DNA of 64,000 bases from G965222335 sp965222335. Its GTDB lineage: Bacteria > Pseudomonadota > Gammaproteobacteria > Pseudomonadales > Halieaceae. The position numbers and the translations under genes were made by a program. This document shows positions 1-8,593 of the stretch, piece by piece (the first letter of the stretch is position 1; every line of letters begins with the position of its first letter). Where the stretch lies: contig OZ244944.1 of NCBI GenBank assembly GCA_965222335.1, positions 2,480,001 through 2,544,000 on the forward strand, written 5' to 3'. The notes below the pieces were generated by a model. That model was given only the letters and a program-made list of their open reading frames with translations, had not been told where the DNA came from and ran no database searches.

Positions 1-282
1 TGATCTTGGCGGTAGCAGGGGAGGTTCAAAGGCGACCACGTGGAACTTTGTGAATAGATCAGCGCATAATGAACCGCATAGTACAATGTTGGCGCCAACG
101 TAATAAAACACGTTCTCGCCCCTCATTGAGTCAAGTAGAGACAGGAATTTTGTCATCGTGGGAGGCTCATGGCAAAACAGGCCGTTTTTGTGCAGTAGTC
201 TTCGTGCCGCAGTGGTGTGGCCATCGATGATGTCGAGTTCAAAGTATTGCTGATAGCCTCGCATCACAATCCCGCTAAGCAT
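1..282 (-). CDS. FkbM-family methyltransferase, N-terminal part (cut by window edge)
   Basis: An open frame runs leftward from an ATG at 282 to the window edge, 94 codons with no stop, so the 3' part is missing. Residues around 58-66 read FYYVGANIV and residues 82-88 read VVAFEPP. These match the S-adenosylmethionine-binding VGAN and AFEP signatures of FkbM-type methyltransferases, which often O-methylate sugars or lipids. The spacing between the motifs fits the family. No clear ribosome site precedes the ATG; codon 7 (ATG) is another possible start. It is divergent from the glycosyltransferase at 410, in a polysaccharide region, so sugar methylation is a reasonable inference. Confidence 0.6.
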   Translation of the reverse strand, partial: MLSGIVMRGYQQYFELDIIDGHTTAARRLLHKNGLFCHEPPTMTKFLSLLDSMRGENVFYYVGANIVLCGSLCADLFTKFHVVAFEPPLLPPRS

Positions 283-409
283 AGGTTGTCGATATAAAAT
301 CGCTTAAACCGCGAAATTCTCTCAACAAGTCTGGTGAAAAATGCAGTGTGGGCAAAGATACTTAGGTAGAATTGCACTATAAGCTCGGGCTAATTGGTAC
401 TCCGCTGAC

Positions 410-1306
410 ATGAATGATTCCTTCTCTCCACTGGTGACGATCGTCATACCCGTGTTTAATGGCGAAAAGTATCTACAGGAAGCCATAGATAGCGCATTGT
501 CCCAAACCTACCAAAATGTCGAGATCATCGTTGTTAACGACGGATCAACAGATTCTACCGAAGAAATCCTGAAGGGCTATTGCAGCCGTGTTAGATATTT
601 CCGTAAGGACAACGGTGGGGTGGCGTCGGCATTAAATTTCGCGATCCGCCAGGCCACGGGCAGTTACATATCATGGCTTTCGCATGATGATCTTTATGTC
701 CCTGAGAAAATAGCTGAACAAGTGGATCTTCTGCGGCAACTTGATGAAGCGGCGCGCGAAGAGACGATAGTATGGTCAAACTTCACTACCATTAATGAAT
801 TCGGTGAGGAGATGAATCAATACAGGTTTCAGGAAGAGCATCCTCGCGAAAAGCTCACGTTGCCTTTATATCCAATTCTGAGAGGTTTGATCCACGGCTG
901 TACTTTGCTAGTCCCAACCCGGTTATACGCACATTACAACGGCTTTGACGAGCAACTGAAAGTAACACAAGACTATGATCTATGGTTTCGAATGTTTCGA
1001 ACACAATCTCTGTTATTTTCTGAGACTCAGTCAGTACTCTACCGGAAGCACGCAGAACAGGGGTCAAAAAATATTGATCCTGAATACCGTGAGCTGAATG
1101 ACTTCTGGATTCGCATGTTAAGGAGTCTAGGCAAGCGAGATATGCAACTAATGGCCGACAGCGTGGTAGAGTTTTACGAACAAACGCTAATCGCGTTGAA
1201 GCGAGCCAGGTTTTCGAGAACAAGGAAGTATGTGAAGTGGAAGTTGGTGCTTCACCTATTGGTTAACCCTGCGCGGGCATACGAGAAGGTGGTCAAGCGG
1301 AAGTAA
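410..1306 (+). CDS. Family 2 glycosyltransferase
   Basis: This 298-residue protein has a GT-A fold glycosyltransferase domain over residues 8-230. It begins with VTIVIPVFNGEKYL, has NDGSTD near residue 44 where most relatives have DDGSTD, and has the metal-binding SHDD near residue 93. It should transfer an activated sugar to a growing surface glycan at the inner face of the membrane; donor and acceptor cannot be told from sequence. No membrane segment is visible. It is clearly paralogous to the first domain of the fusion protein at 4071-6725: both share LSHDDLY, GLIHGCTLLVP, QDYDLW and HAEQGSK. The start is ATG with only a weak ribosome site. Confidence 0.85.
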   Translation: MNDSFSPLVTIVIPVFNGEKYLQEAIDSALSQTYQNVEIIVVNDGSTDSTEEILKGYCSRVRYFRKDNGGVASALNFAIRQATGSYISWLSHDDLYVPEKIAEQVDLLRQLDEAAREETIVWSNFTTINEFGEEMNQYRFQEEHPREKLTLPLYPILRGLIHGCTLLVPTRLYAHYNGFDEQLKVTQDYDLWFRMFRTQSLLFSETQSVLYRKHAEQGSKNIDPEYRELNDFWIRMLRSLGKRDMQLMADSVVEFYEQTLIALKRARFSRTRKYVKWKLVLHLLVNPARAYEKVVKRK

Positions 1307-1477
1307 ATCACTGCAGCCCCGGTCTGGGTTTGGGGGAAAATTAGAGGGCAGTGCTGGTATTAGTTGCGTCACGGGCGCCTCGCCGAAGTGCCAGCAGCGA
1401 TACTTTATTGGCAATATCCCGTAACAGATCGACCAAGGAGTCGAAGGAAAACTACCCGGGGAGTTCGAGGAGAAAAA

Positions 1478-2359
1478 GTGAAAGGACGAAGCAGCGAAAC
1501 AGTGCTAATTATAGGTGGGACTGGGATGGCTGGCCACATGATTGCGGCCTATCTTAAGGAGCGCGGCCACCAGGTTTTCACTACGACGCGGCGGATAAGT
1601 TCCAGCGAAGTACTGTATTTTGATGCAGCAGAGGATCTGTACAAGATCTCGGATATCATAAGAGTTTATCAGCCCACAATGGTGGTAAATTGCATTGGTA
1701 TACTGAACGAGGACGCGAATGAGCATAAGCATCTGGCTGTTCAACTAAATTCCTACCTACCACATTATCTGGATTCGATCGCCGCCCACCTTCATTTCAA
1801 GCTTTTTCATATCAGCACGGACTGTGTCTTCTCGGGGACGCGTGGTGGATACCTGGAGTCAGACACGCCGGACGCGGATACATTCTATGGAAGAAGCAAG
1901 GCGTTGGGCGAGGTGATAAATGACAGAAGCCTTACTATACGAACCTCGATCATCGGCCCTGATATGAATCCGAAGGGTATTGGATTACTGAATTGGTTCA
2001 TGCGGCAGTCTGGTGAGGTAAAGGGTTTTAGTAAGGTGATATGGAGTGGCGTAAGCTCCCTTCAACTCGCGAAATCGGTGGAAACCCTTTTCTCCCAGGA
2101 CGTCACCGGTTTGGTGCACCTCGTGAACAATCAGTTTATCGATAAGTTCCGCTTGCTTGAACTGTTCGCCAAGTACATGCATCCCGAGGTAAGAATTGTC
2201 GAGGATAGGTTCAGGATCTCGAACAAGAGCTTAAAGAATGGTCGCTCAGACCTGAATCTAACACTGCCTGATTACGAGAACATGATTGCGGAACTGTCCA
2301 CGTGGATATCAGCTCACCCAGTCATCTATCCGGGTGTCTACCAACGCGCCAATAATTGA
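1478..2359 (+). CDS. RmlD-like NAD(P)-dependent sugar reductase (WbvR-type)
   Basis: A short-chain dehydrogenase of 293 residues. The GTG start at 1478 is chosen because AGGAG sits five bases upstream and the Rossmann motif LIIGGTGMAG follows within ten residues; upstream in-frame sequence looks non-coding. The catalytic YxxxK is Tyr137/Lys141 (YGRSK). It has no C-terminal cupin domain, unlike FnlB/WbjC, and its length is that of RmlD or WbvR. With the epimerase downstream and the dehydratase at 6934-7980 it fits reduction of a UDP-4-keto-6-deoxy-L-HexNAc, giving the L-RhaNAc then L-QuiNAc route. The exact sugar is inferred. Confidence 0.8.
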   Translation: MKGRSSETVLIIGGTGMAGHMIAAYLKERGHQVFTTTRRISSSEVLYFDAAEDLYKISDIIRVYQPTMVVNCIGILNEDANEHKHLAVQLNSYLPHYLDSIAAHLHFKLFHISTDCVFSGTRGGYLESDTPDADTFYGRSKALGEVINDRSLTIRTSIIGPDMNPKGIGLLNWFMRQSGEVKGFSKVIWSGVSSLQLAKSVETLFSQDVTGLVHLVNNQFIDKFRLLELFAKYMHPEVRIVEDRFRISNKSLKNGRSDLNLTLPDYENMIAELSTWISAHPVIYPGVYQRANN

Positions 2360-2371
2360 AGGGATATTGAC

Positions 2372-3508
2372 TTGTCTGCCACGTCACCTCGTATGAAAGT
2401 AATGGTAATTGTCGGCACTCGGCCGGAGATAATTCGGTTGGCTTACACTATTCAGGAGATGGAAAACTATTTTGATGTTGTATTTGTGCATACTGGCCAG
2501 AACTATGACTACACTTTGAATCAGGTTTTCTTCGACGACTTTGCTTTAAGAGAGCCGGATTACTATCTTGAAACACCAGGCGGTCATTTGGGAGAAACCA
2601 TTGGCAATATCATTGCTAGGTCATATGAAGTCATGGTCAAAGAAGGGCCTGATGCATTGTTGATTCTGGGGGATACAAATAGCGGTCTTTCTGCGATATC
2701 AGCGAAACGATTGAAAATCCCCATTTTCCACATGGAGGCTGGCAACAGGTGCTTTGACTTTAACGTTCCTGAAGAGATTAATCGCAGGCTAATTGATCAT
2801 GTATCCGACATAAACCTCGCATACACGGAACATGCCCGGCGCTACTTGATAAGTGAAGGTCTCGATAAAGACTTCGTGTATGTCACTGGCTCGCCGATGA
2901 CCGAGGTGCTGCTTCGAAGCGAAAGCAAGATCGCAGCATCTGATGTTCTGGAACGTCACGGCTTGGAGTCGGGCGGATATCTTGTGGTGAGTGCGCATCG
3001 CGAGGAGAATCTGGATATTGTGGATAACTTTTCTTCTCTTTTTGATGCGATCAACTATAGCGCGAAAATACTGGAGCGGCCGGTGTTATTTTCTGTTCAT
3101 CCACGAACCGCCAAGAAGATCGCAGAAAGTGGTCTCAAATTTGACTCTGGAGTTGAGTTGATTGAGCCCCTTGGCTTTTTTGACTACGTGGCTCTCCAGA
3201 AAGAATCATATTGTGTATTGTCCGATAGCGGAACAATCTCTGAAGAATCGGCAATTATCGGCTTTCCTGCAGTGTCGATCCGAACAAGTACTGAAAGACC
3301 GGAAGCGCTGGACGCAGGGTCAATCGTGCTCGGCGGAATTGACCGTAAGTCATTGGTTAATGCAATACAGATCGCTGTGGGAACTTTCGATTCTTCACGC
3401 ACGAACGCAGTCGCAGACTATCAGGACACCAATGTGTCCCAGAAAGTTATTAGGGTGATTCAGAGCTATACCGATATTGTAAATACACGGACATGGAGAA
3501 AGAGCTGA
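2372..3508 (+). CDS. UDP-HexNAc 2-epimerase, non-hydrolysing (WbvD/WbjD/FnlC type)
   Basis: A 378-residue UDP-GlcNAc 2-epimerase family protein. It opens with VMVIVGTRPEIIRL and carries HMEAGNRCFDFNVPEE and NRRLIDH, signatures of the epimerases that act on UDP-6-deoxy-L-HexNAc rather than on UDP-GlcNAc itself. It would invert C2 of the product of the preceding reductase. The start is TTG at 2372: AAGGG lies eight bases upstream, whereas the ATG at 2393 has no ribosome site. It follows the reductase by 12 bases, so the two are probably co-transcribed. Cytoplasmic; no membrane segment. Confidence 0.85.
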   Translation: MSATSPRMKVMVIVGTRPEIIRLAYTIQEMENYFDVVFVHTGQNYDYTLNQVFFDDFALREPDYYLETPGGHLGETIGNIIARSYEVMVKEGPDALLILGDTNSGLSAISAKRLKIPIFHMEAGNRCFDFNVPEEINRRLIDHVSDINLAYTEHARRYLISEGLDKDFVYVTGSPMTEVLLRSESKIAASDVLERHGLESGGYLVVSAHREENLDIVDNFSSLFDAINYSAKILERPVLFSVHPRTAKKIAESGLKFDSGVELIEPLGFFDYVALQKESYCVLSDSGTISEESAIIGFPAVSIRTSTERPEALDAGSIVLGGIDRKSLVNAIQIAVGTFDSSRTNAVADYQDTNVSQKVIRVIQSYTDIVNTRTWRKS

Positions 3509-4070
3509 TACCCCAGTATGAAACTGTGCCTTGACAGAAGATTTGTGCTCTTTGGGTAAAGGGAACGATCCGGCCGTGTTATTTCGCACCGTATAGTATG
3601 TGGGGTTCCTATCGATTTTGTATGAAATGAGATTACAGAGCGAGGCTCGTACTATAGTCAAAAGCACGTCCCTTACTGACGTGGAAGCAACGAGCTTCAC
3701 AGAACTATAGTTGATCCGACCCGATATCAGAACTGGTATCTCAGAGGCGACGCTCCACTACTAGAAGCCGAGGTTTCCTAGCATTGAGCCCACGTTAGAT
3801 CAACAACCGCTTGACTTTAAATCAGGAAAAGACAAGCCAGCGAGTCCTTTACTACTGATGCCGAGCTCAAGAAAGGCTGTCCAAAGTTCGACTTGCCCGA
3901 AGAAAGCTGCTTCGGATGCTGGCGCTTTTACGTTCCGCTAGTTTCGAATAAATGGGGCAGAGTCACCCGACCAAAAATAGTATAGTGTGACTACAAATAC
4001 GTGTAGCCCCCTGCGTAGTAGAAGTCTGCTCCGTGTCTATCCATGCCGCAATTAACTCAGGACAGGTCAA
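3509..4070. other. 562-base AT-rich stretch without a convincing gene
   Basis: No start-to-stop frame here looks like a protein. One open stretch at 3821-3985 on the + strand (54 codons, no start codon) contains EESCFGCWRFYVP and could be a remnant of a lost gene, but I do not recognise it. A TATAGT lies near 3981, without a good -35. It must hold the promoter or leader of the gene at 4071, which I could not place with confidence. Confidence 0.4.
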
Positions 4071-6725
4071 GTGATCAATACCTTCACTCCTTTAGTATCG
4101 ATAGTGATTCCCGTTTATAACGGAAACAATTACCTGAGAGAGGCGATTGATAGCGCTCTTTCACAAACATATAAGAAGATTGAAGTAATCGTTGTAGACG
4201 ATGGATCCACAGATAAAACAAGCGAAATAGCTAGATCCTATGGAGACGCGATCCGCTATTTTTATCAGCCGAACAAAGGAGTCGCTTCAGCTCTCAATAC
4301 AGCAATCGGTAATGCTAGGGGCGAATATGTTTCGTGGTTATCTCACGATGACTTATACACAAAGCATAAGATACAAGTACAGCTAGAAAAGCTTGGAGAC
4401 CTTTCTCCAGATGAAAGAAACCGCGCGGTCGTGTATTCCAATTACTCGTTGATAGATGATAGCTCACGTGTTTTTGCCGCTAGAAAGATTGACGAGCTAC
4501 ACGACGAAGAAAAGGTCGCTGAGCCTCTTTATGCAATATTCAATGGATTGATTCATGGCTGCACCCTTTTGGTTCCGAGGCCATGCTATTTGGAGTACGG
4601 AGGGTTTGATGAAAGCCTGTTCGTGTCACAAGACTACGACCTTTGGTACAGAATGCTGCCACATAAGAAGCTGATATTTCTGGCGGACTCACTAGTTTAT
4701 TCGCGAGTTCACGCTGAGCAGGGATCTAAGACTATCTCCGGTGGGTCTGATGAGAGGGAACTGGAATGGATCAAGAGAATTAGACACCTTAGTCAAGAAC
4801 AGAAGAGTGCAATTTATGGAGGTACATACCTATTCTATGAAAAATCCCGAAACCACTTTAAGAAAGCTAGATACACCAGGGTAGTAAAATACTTGGAACG
4901 AGAAATGAGGGGCCTTTCGGTTCGAGACTTATCCAGCATTCTTGTGAGTATAATTATCCCCTTTCACAACAGAGTAGATTGGACTTTGGAGGCTCTCAAA
5001 AGTGCAATAGATCAAACTCACCGGAAAGTGGAAGTTATTCTTGTCGATGATGGATCCGATGAAAGTATCAAGCCATTGATGGCGCTGGCCCAAACCGACC
5101 GTCGGATTACTCTGGTTGCGAATCGAGGCTCGAGGGGCGCGGGAGGAGCTAGGAACACGGGGCTTGATATTTCAAAAGGCGAATATATTGCGTTTCTTGA
5201 CTCTGATGATCTCTTTGAAGCTAATAAAGTAGAGAGGCAGTTAGCATTTATGGTGGCGAACGGATATTCGTTTTGTCACACGTCGTACAAGCTCTTTCAA
5301 GGATCCGGGGAAAGTAATCGGATTGATTCTGGATCTCGTGGCTACTCGTTCCCGGAGGTTATTGGCGGCTGTTCAATTGCTTGCCCCACGGTAATGATTC
5401 ACTCTGACCTGATTAAGAACAAGGGGGCTCGCTTTCCGGAACAGTACCCTCAGGGTCAAGATGTGTGCTTCTGGATAACGCTTTCCAGGATTGCAGATTG
5501 CCACGGTTATAACTCTTATCTGTCTAATGTGAGAAGACATGAATCTAACGTTGCCTACGATACGAATAAGCAGATTCGAGGTCTCCAGAATATAGTTCAT
5601 TTCACCATAACCAACTACCTGTCTGAAGAATCACTGCCGTACATAGCGGCTTTAAATAGAAAGTTAGCTGTCGCACTAGCTAGAAAGAAAGGCGAAATTA
5701 ACGCCGGAAGATCAAAGGCTTCATCGCAGCGGAAGGGCAGTTCAATCAAGAAGCAAATCAAATCGCTTCTCAAGAAGGTATGGTGGAGAGTCTCGCCTCT
5801 ATATCGCATGACCAAATCCAGCAGAGAACTGCTTGTAAGAAACAGGGATTTTTTTGTCGACCTGGAAAAGAGGAGCACAGCGGCAATCAACCAGAATCTT
5901 GAGTCAATTGCGCTACGATTGGACGTTATCGAACGTAAACTTAGCGATTGCAGTATCGATGAATTTCGCCTTGCGTCAGTAGACCAAGTTGGCCTGGATA
6001 TTAGTGCAGATGGCGCGAGATTCGTGCAACCAGGCGCGACTTCCGGTTCGATTGTTGAGCTTGAGCGCTCAAGTTCGGCATTTCATAACGAGATGAAGAA
6101 GCACATCCTTGCGGTAGATACTATTATTGATATCGGGGTCGGGCTAAGGCCGCAGGCCTTCTTCACCCCCCGACTCCATATCTGCATCGAACCCTATGAA
6201 CAATACCGGGAAGCATTAAGACCGTATTTTCCAAGTAGAAGTAATTTTATTTTCCTGAGAGATGGAGCTCTCGAATCATTGGCAGTTTTCGATGATAACT
6301 CTGTCGATTCAATATTTATGCTGGATGTAATTGAGCACCTTGAAAAGAGTGAGGGCTTGATACTACTAGAGCAAGCGGAGCGAGTTGCCCGGAAGCAAGT
6401 TATAGTTTATACGCCATACGGGTTTTACCCAATGCACTACTCTGGGGGCCAAGAGAAGGATGCCTGGGGTTTAGATGGTACTGAGTTTCAGGAGCATAAA
6501 TCGGGTTGGTATCCAGAAGACTTTGGTGAAGGCTGGCAGTTCTTCGTTTGTAAAGATTGCCATGAAGCTTTTCTCGAAGAAGAAAGGCGGCTGGGGAAAA
6601 AATATAGTGCGCTTATGGCAATAAAAAATCTGAACAAAGTGTTACCTGCAAGTTCAGAACACGCCCCCGAATTCGTCAGAGCAAACTTTCTTAAGTCAAT
6701 AGAGCAGGGATCGTTGGGATCGTAG
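4071..6725 (+). CDS. Three-domain glycosyltransferase-glycosyltransferase-methyltransferase
   Basis: An 884-residue fusion protein. Domain one (residues 8-280) is a family 2 glycosyltransferase with DDGSTD at 43-48 and SHDD at 91-94. Domain two (about 288-510) is a second, more distant family 2 domain with VDDGSDE near 325 and LDSDD near 377. A basic linker and a short coiled coil (about 600-640) lead to a class I methyltransferase-like domain (about 670-850) with IIDIGVG near 684 and the motif MLDVIEHLEKSE near 750. It could add two sugars and then modify or cap the chain. Start is GTG 4071, with an AGG four bases upstream. Domain one is a paralogue of the protein at 410-1306. Confidence 0.85.
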   Translation: MINTFTPLVSIVIPVYNGNNYLREAIDSALSQTYKKIEVIVVDDGSTDKTSEIARSYGDAIRYFYQPNKGVASALNTAIGNARGEYVSWLSHDDLYTKHKIQVQLEKLGDLSPDERNRAVVYSNYSLIDDSSRVFAARKIDELHDEEKVAEPLYAIFNGLIHGCTLLVPRPCYLEYGGFDESLFVSQDYDLWYRMLPHKKLIFLADSLVYSRVHAEQGSKTISGGSDERELEWIKRIRHLSQEQKSAIYGGTYLFYEKSRNHFKKARYTRVVKYLEREMRGLSVRDLSSILVSIIIPFHNRVDWTLEALKSAIDQTHRKVEVILVDDGSDESIKPLMALAQTDRRITLVANRGSRGAGGARNTGLDISKGEYIAFLDSDDLFEANKVERQLAFMVANGYSFCHTSYKLFQGSGESNRIDSGSRGYSFPEVIGGCSIACPTVMIHSDLIKNKGARFPEQYPQGQDVCFWITLSRIADCHGYNSYLSNVRRHESNVAYDTNKQIRGLQNIVHFTITNYLSEESLPYIAALNRKLAVALARKKGEINAGRSKASSQRKGSSIKKQIKSLLKKVWWRVSPLYRMTKSSRELLVRNRDFFVDLEKRSTAAINQNLESIALRLDVIERKLSDCSIDEFRLASVDQVGLDISADGARFVQPGATSGSIVELERSSSAFHNEMKKHILAVDTIIDIGVGLRPQAFFTPRLHICIEPYEQYREALRPYFPSRSNFIFLRDGALESLAVFDDNSVDSIFMLDVIEHLEKSEGLILLEQAERVARKQVIVYTPYGFYPMHYSGGQEKDAWGLDGTEFQEHKSGWYPEDFGEGWQFFVCKDCHEAFLEEERRLGKKYSALMAIKNLNKVLPASSEHAPEFVRANFLKSIEQGSLGS

Positions 6726-6816
6726 TGCTAGCGAGCGGGGTCGACGAAAACGTGCGTCGGTTCTAAGTCCAGTGTAGAGAGGGAGCTTCATTTGTTGTCT
6801 GGATCACGAGTCTGCG

Positions 6817-6839
6817 ACCCTTGGACACTCTCCAAGGGT
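6817..6839. terminator. Perfect inverted repeat between convergent genes, possible terminator
   Basis: ACCCTTGGA, a five-base loop, then TCCAAGGGT: a nine-base-pair perfect stem. It sits midway between the end of the fusion glycosyltransferase and the end of the oppositely oriented dehydratase, where a bidirectional terminator would be expected. There is no T-run on either side, so rho-independent termination is not certain. Confidence 0.45.
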
Positions 6840-6933
6840 GTAGCGGTCCCATAAGGAGCTGGACATGGTATTGTTAAAATGACAGCGGTAACCACAATGA
6901 TAGAAGCACCCAAGTCAAACGTTGTCTAAGCGT

Positions 6934-7980
6934 TTAAAACTTCGGTGCGAAGGCATCTAACTTTTGAAGGAGAAACTTCATATTCTCGACATCCAGTCTC
7001 TCCGTGTTGTCTGAATTATACTCGATAAATTCCTCGAGCATGCTATCACCTTGAACCTCATACTCTGCGTAATTTAGCTGGCGATTGTCCGCTGGTATCC
7101 TGAAATAGTCACCCAGGTCTATGGCGTTCACCATCTCCTCCTGAGTAATGAGAGTCTCTTTTTGCTTCTCACCGTGGCGTGTTCCAATTATTTTTATCGG
7201 GACATCGCTGCCTTTCAGTTCCTGTATGGACTGAGCGAGTACCTCTATAGTAGCCGCCGGAGACTTTTGTACGAAGAGGTCTCCTTGCTCACCGTGATTG
7301 AATGCGTAAATGACAAGGTCAACCGCTTGTTCCAAGGTCATCATGAAGCGGGTCATGGACGGATTTGTGATGGTAATTGGCTGATTGCGTCCAATTAGAT
7401 CGACGAACAACGGTATTACTGACCCTCTAGAGGACATCACGTTCCCGTATCGCGTCCTACAGATAACAGTGCTACCGTCGGGTAAATTACGCCCCATAGC
7501 GACCGCTACTTTCTCCATCAGAGCCTTGGACATGCCCATGGCATTTATTGGGTATGCTGCTTTATCCGTACTAAGAACAATTACTCTGAGGACACGCCTT
7601 TCGATCGCTGCCTGAATAACGTTCTCAGTGCCAATAACGTTAGTTTCGACGGCCTCTACGGGGAAGAACTCGCAGGTTGGTACCTGTTTGAGAGCTGCTG
7701 CGTGGAATACGTAGTCCACCCCGCGCATTGCATTGTCAACGCTGCGATATGACCGAACATCGCCAATATAGAACTTTATTCGTTCATCCCTATATCGAAT
7801 ACGCATGTCTTCTTGCTTTTTTTCGTCTCTTGAGAAGATCCGGATCTCGCGGACATCAGATGACAAAAATCGCTTGAGTACAGCGTTCCCAAACGACCCT
7901 GTGCCGCCAACTATGAGTAGGGTTTTGTTCGAGAACGCCGCTAATTTTTCATCTTTCGGCTTTGCAACACTCTTGTCCAT
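6934..7980 (-). CDS. UDP-GlcNAc 4,6-dehydratase, 5-inverting type (FnlA/WbjB/CapE/WbvB family)
   Basis: A 348-residue extended short-chain dehydrogenase. It has the NAD(P) motif GGTGSFG near residue 25 and an active-site segment STDKAAYPINAMGMSK in which Met takes the place of the usual catalytic Tyr (MxxxK), as in CapE and FnlA. The C-terminus (SDNTERLDVENMKFLLQKL) is typical of the soluble 4,6-dehydratase/5-epimerases and not of membrane-bound CapD/WbpM. It should convert UDP-GlcNAc to UDP-2-acetamido-2,6-dideoxy-L-arabino-4-hexulose, the substrate for the reductase at 1478. Ribosome site AAGGA lies eight bases before the ATG. It faces the other pathway genes. Confidence 0.87.
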   Translation of the reverse strand: MDKSVAKPKDEKLAAFSNKTLLIVGGTGSFGNAVLKRFLSSDVREIRIFSRDEKKQEDMRIRYRDERIKFYIGDVRSYRSVDNAMRGVDYVFHAAALKQVPTCEFFPVEAVETNVIGTENVIQAAIERRVLRVIVLSTDKAAYPINAMGMSKALMEKVAVAMGRNLPDGSTVICRTRYGNVMSSRGSVIPLFVDLIGRNQPITITNPSMTRFMMTLEQAVDLVIYAFNHGEQGDLFVQKSPAATIEVLAQSIQELKGSDVPIKIIGTRHGEKQKETLITQEEMVNAIDLGDYFRIPADNRQLNYAEYEVQGDSMLEEFIEYNSDNTERLDVENMKFLLQKLDAFAPKF

Positions 7981-8593
7981 AACTCAATTCCTTATAGAAA
8001 TAAGATCTGATTGTTTAAAAAATGCGACCTATACCTATGCTGGAAGCAGAGACGCCACTCAGCCGAGAAGGCCATTCAGCAGGTCAAGTATTGTCTCTGT
8101 AAATACGGAGGTATGTACTTCATATTAACCACAGCTTCTGTATCTCTTGCTATGGGGAGAACGTTGTCACCATCGGCATGAATGTTCTCACTTAAAGTAT
8201 CATGGCGAGACCAGCTCAAGTTACCATATGAGATATCTAGTACCGGTTTTAATCGCAGATCTCGGCATACTATGTAAATTCTTATGGCCTGTAGTAGGGC
8301 AGATTCCGCTACAGAGCGTGAATCGTTGCGCTTAAGTCCCTTTGTTCTAGTAGACATCGGTGGAGTCAAGTCTGGCAGTTTCTTTTCTTCGCTCTCGTAC
8401 GTAGTGAAAGACAATGTAGTTTCATGAAATGGAGTGCCTCGAACGAGATCGTTACTCCGCGGCACTCTCTCATCCCTGAGTATGCGGGGCGCTCTACGCG
8501 ATAGACAATTGATTTCTTTTGGCATGATTCGAATGGTCAATAGGTGGATTTGAGGCGAAATAAAACCATAGGACATTCAGGTTAAAGATGAGC
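7981..8593. other. 613-base AT-rich stretch with one doubtful ORF
   Basis: The only long frame is 8076-8576 on the - strand (166 codons). Its product has no motif, signal or membrane segment I recognise, and its composition is uneven. It may be a hypothetical gene, a decayed gene or chance. The stretch separates the dehydratase from the sulfotransferase-like gene and contains the upstream region of the dehydratase. I saw no strong promoter or repeat in it. Confidence 0.3.

Noticed and set aside
3395..3700. 101-codon - strand frame at the end of the epimerase gene
   Set aside because: Overlaps the epimerase end and has no protein-like pattern or ribosome site.
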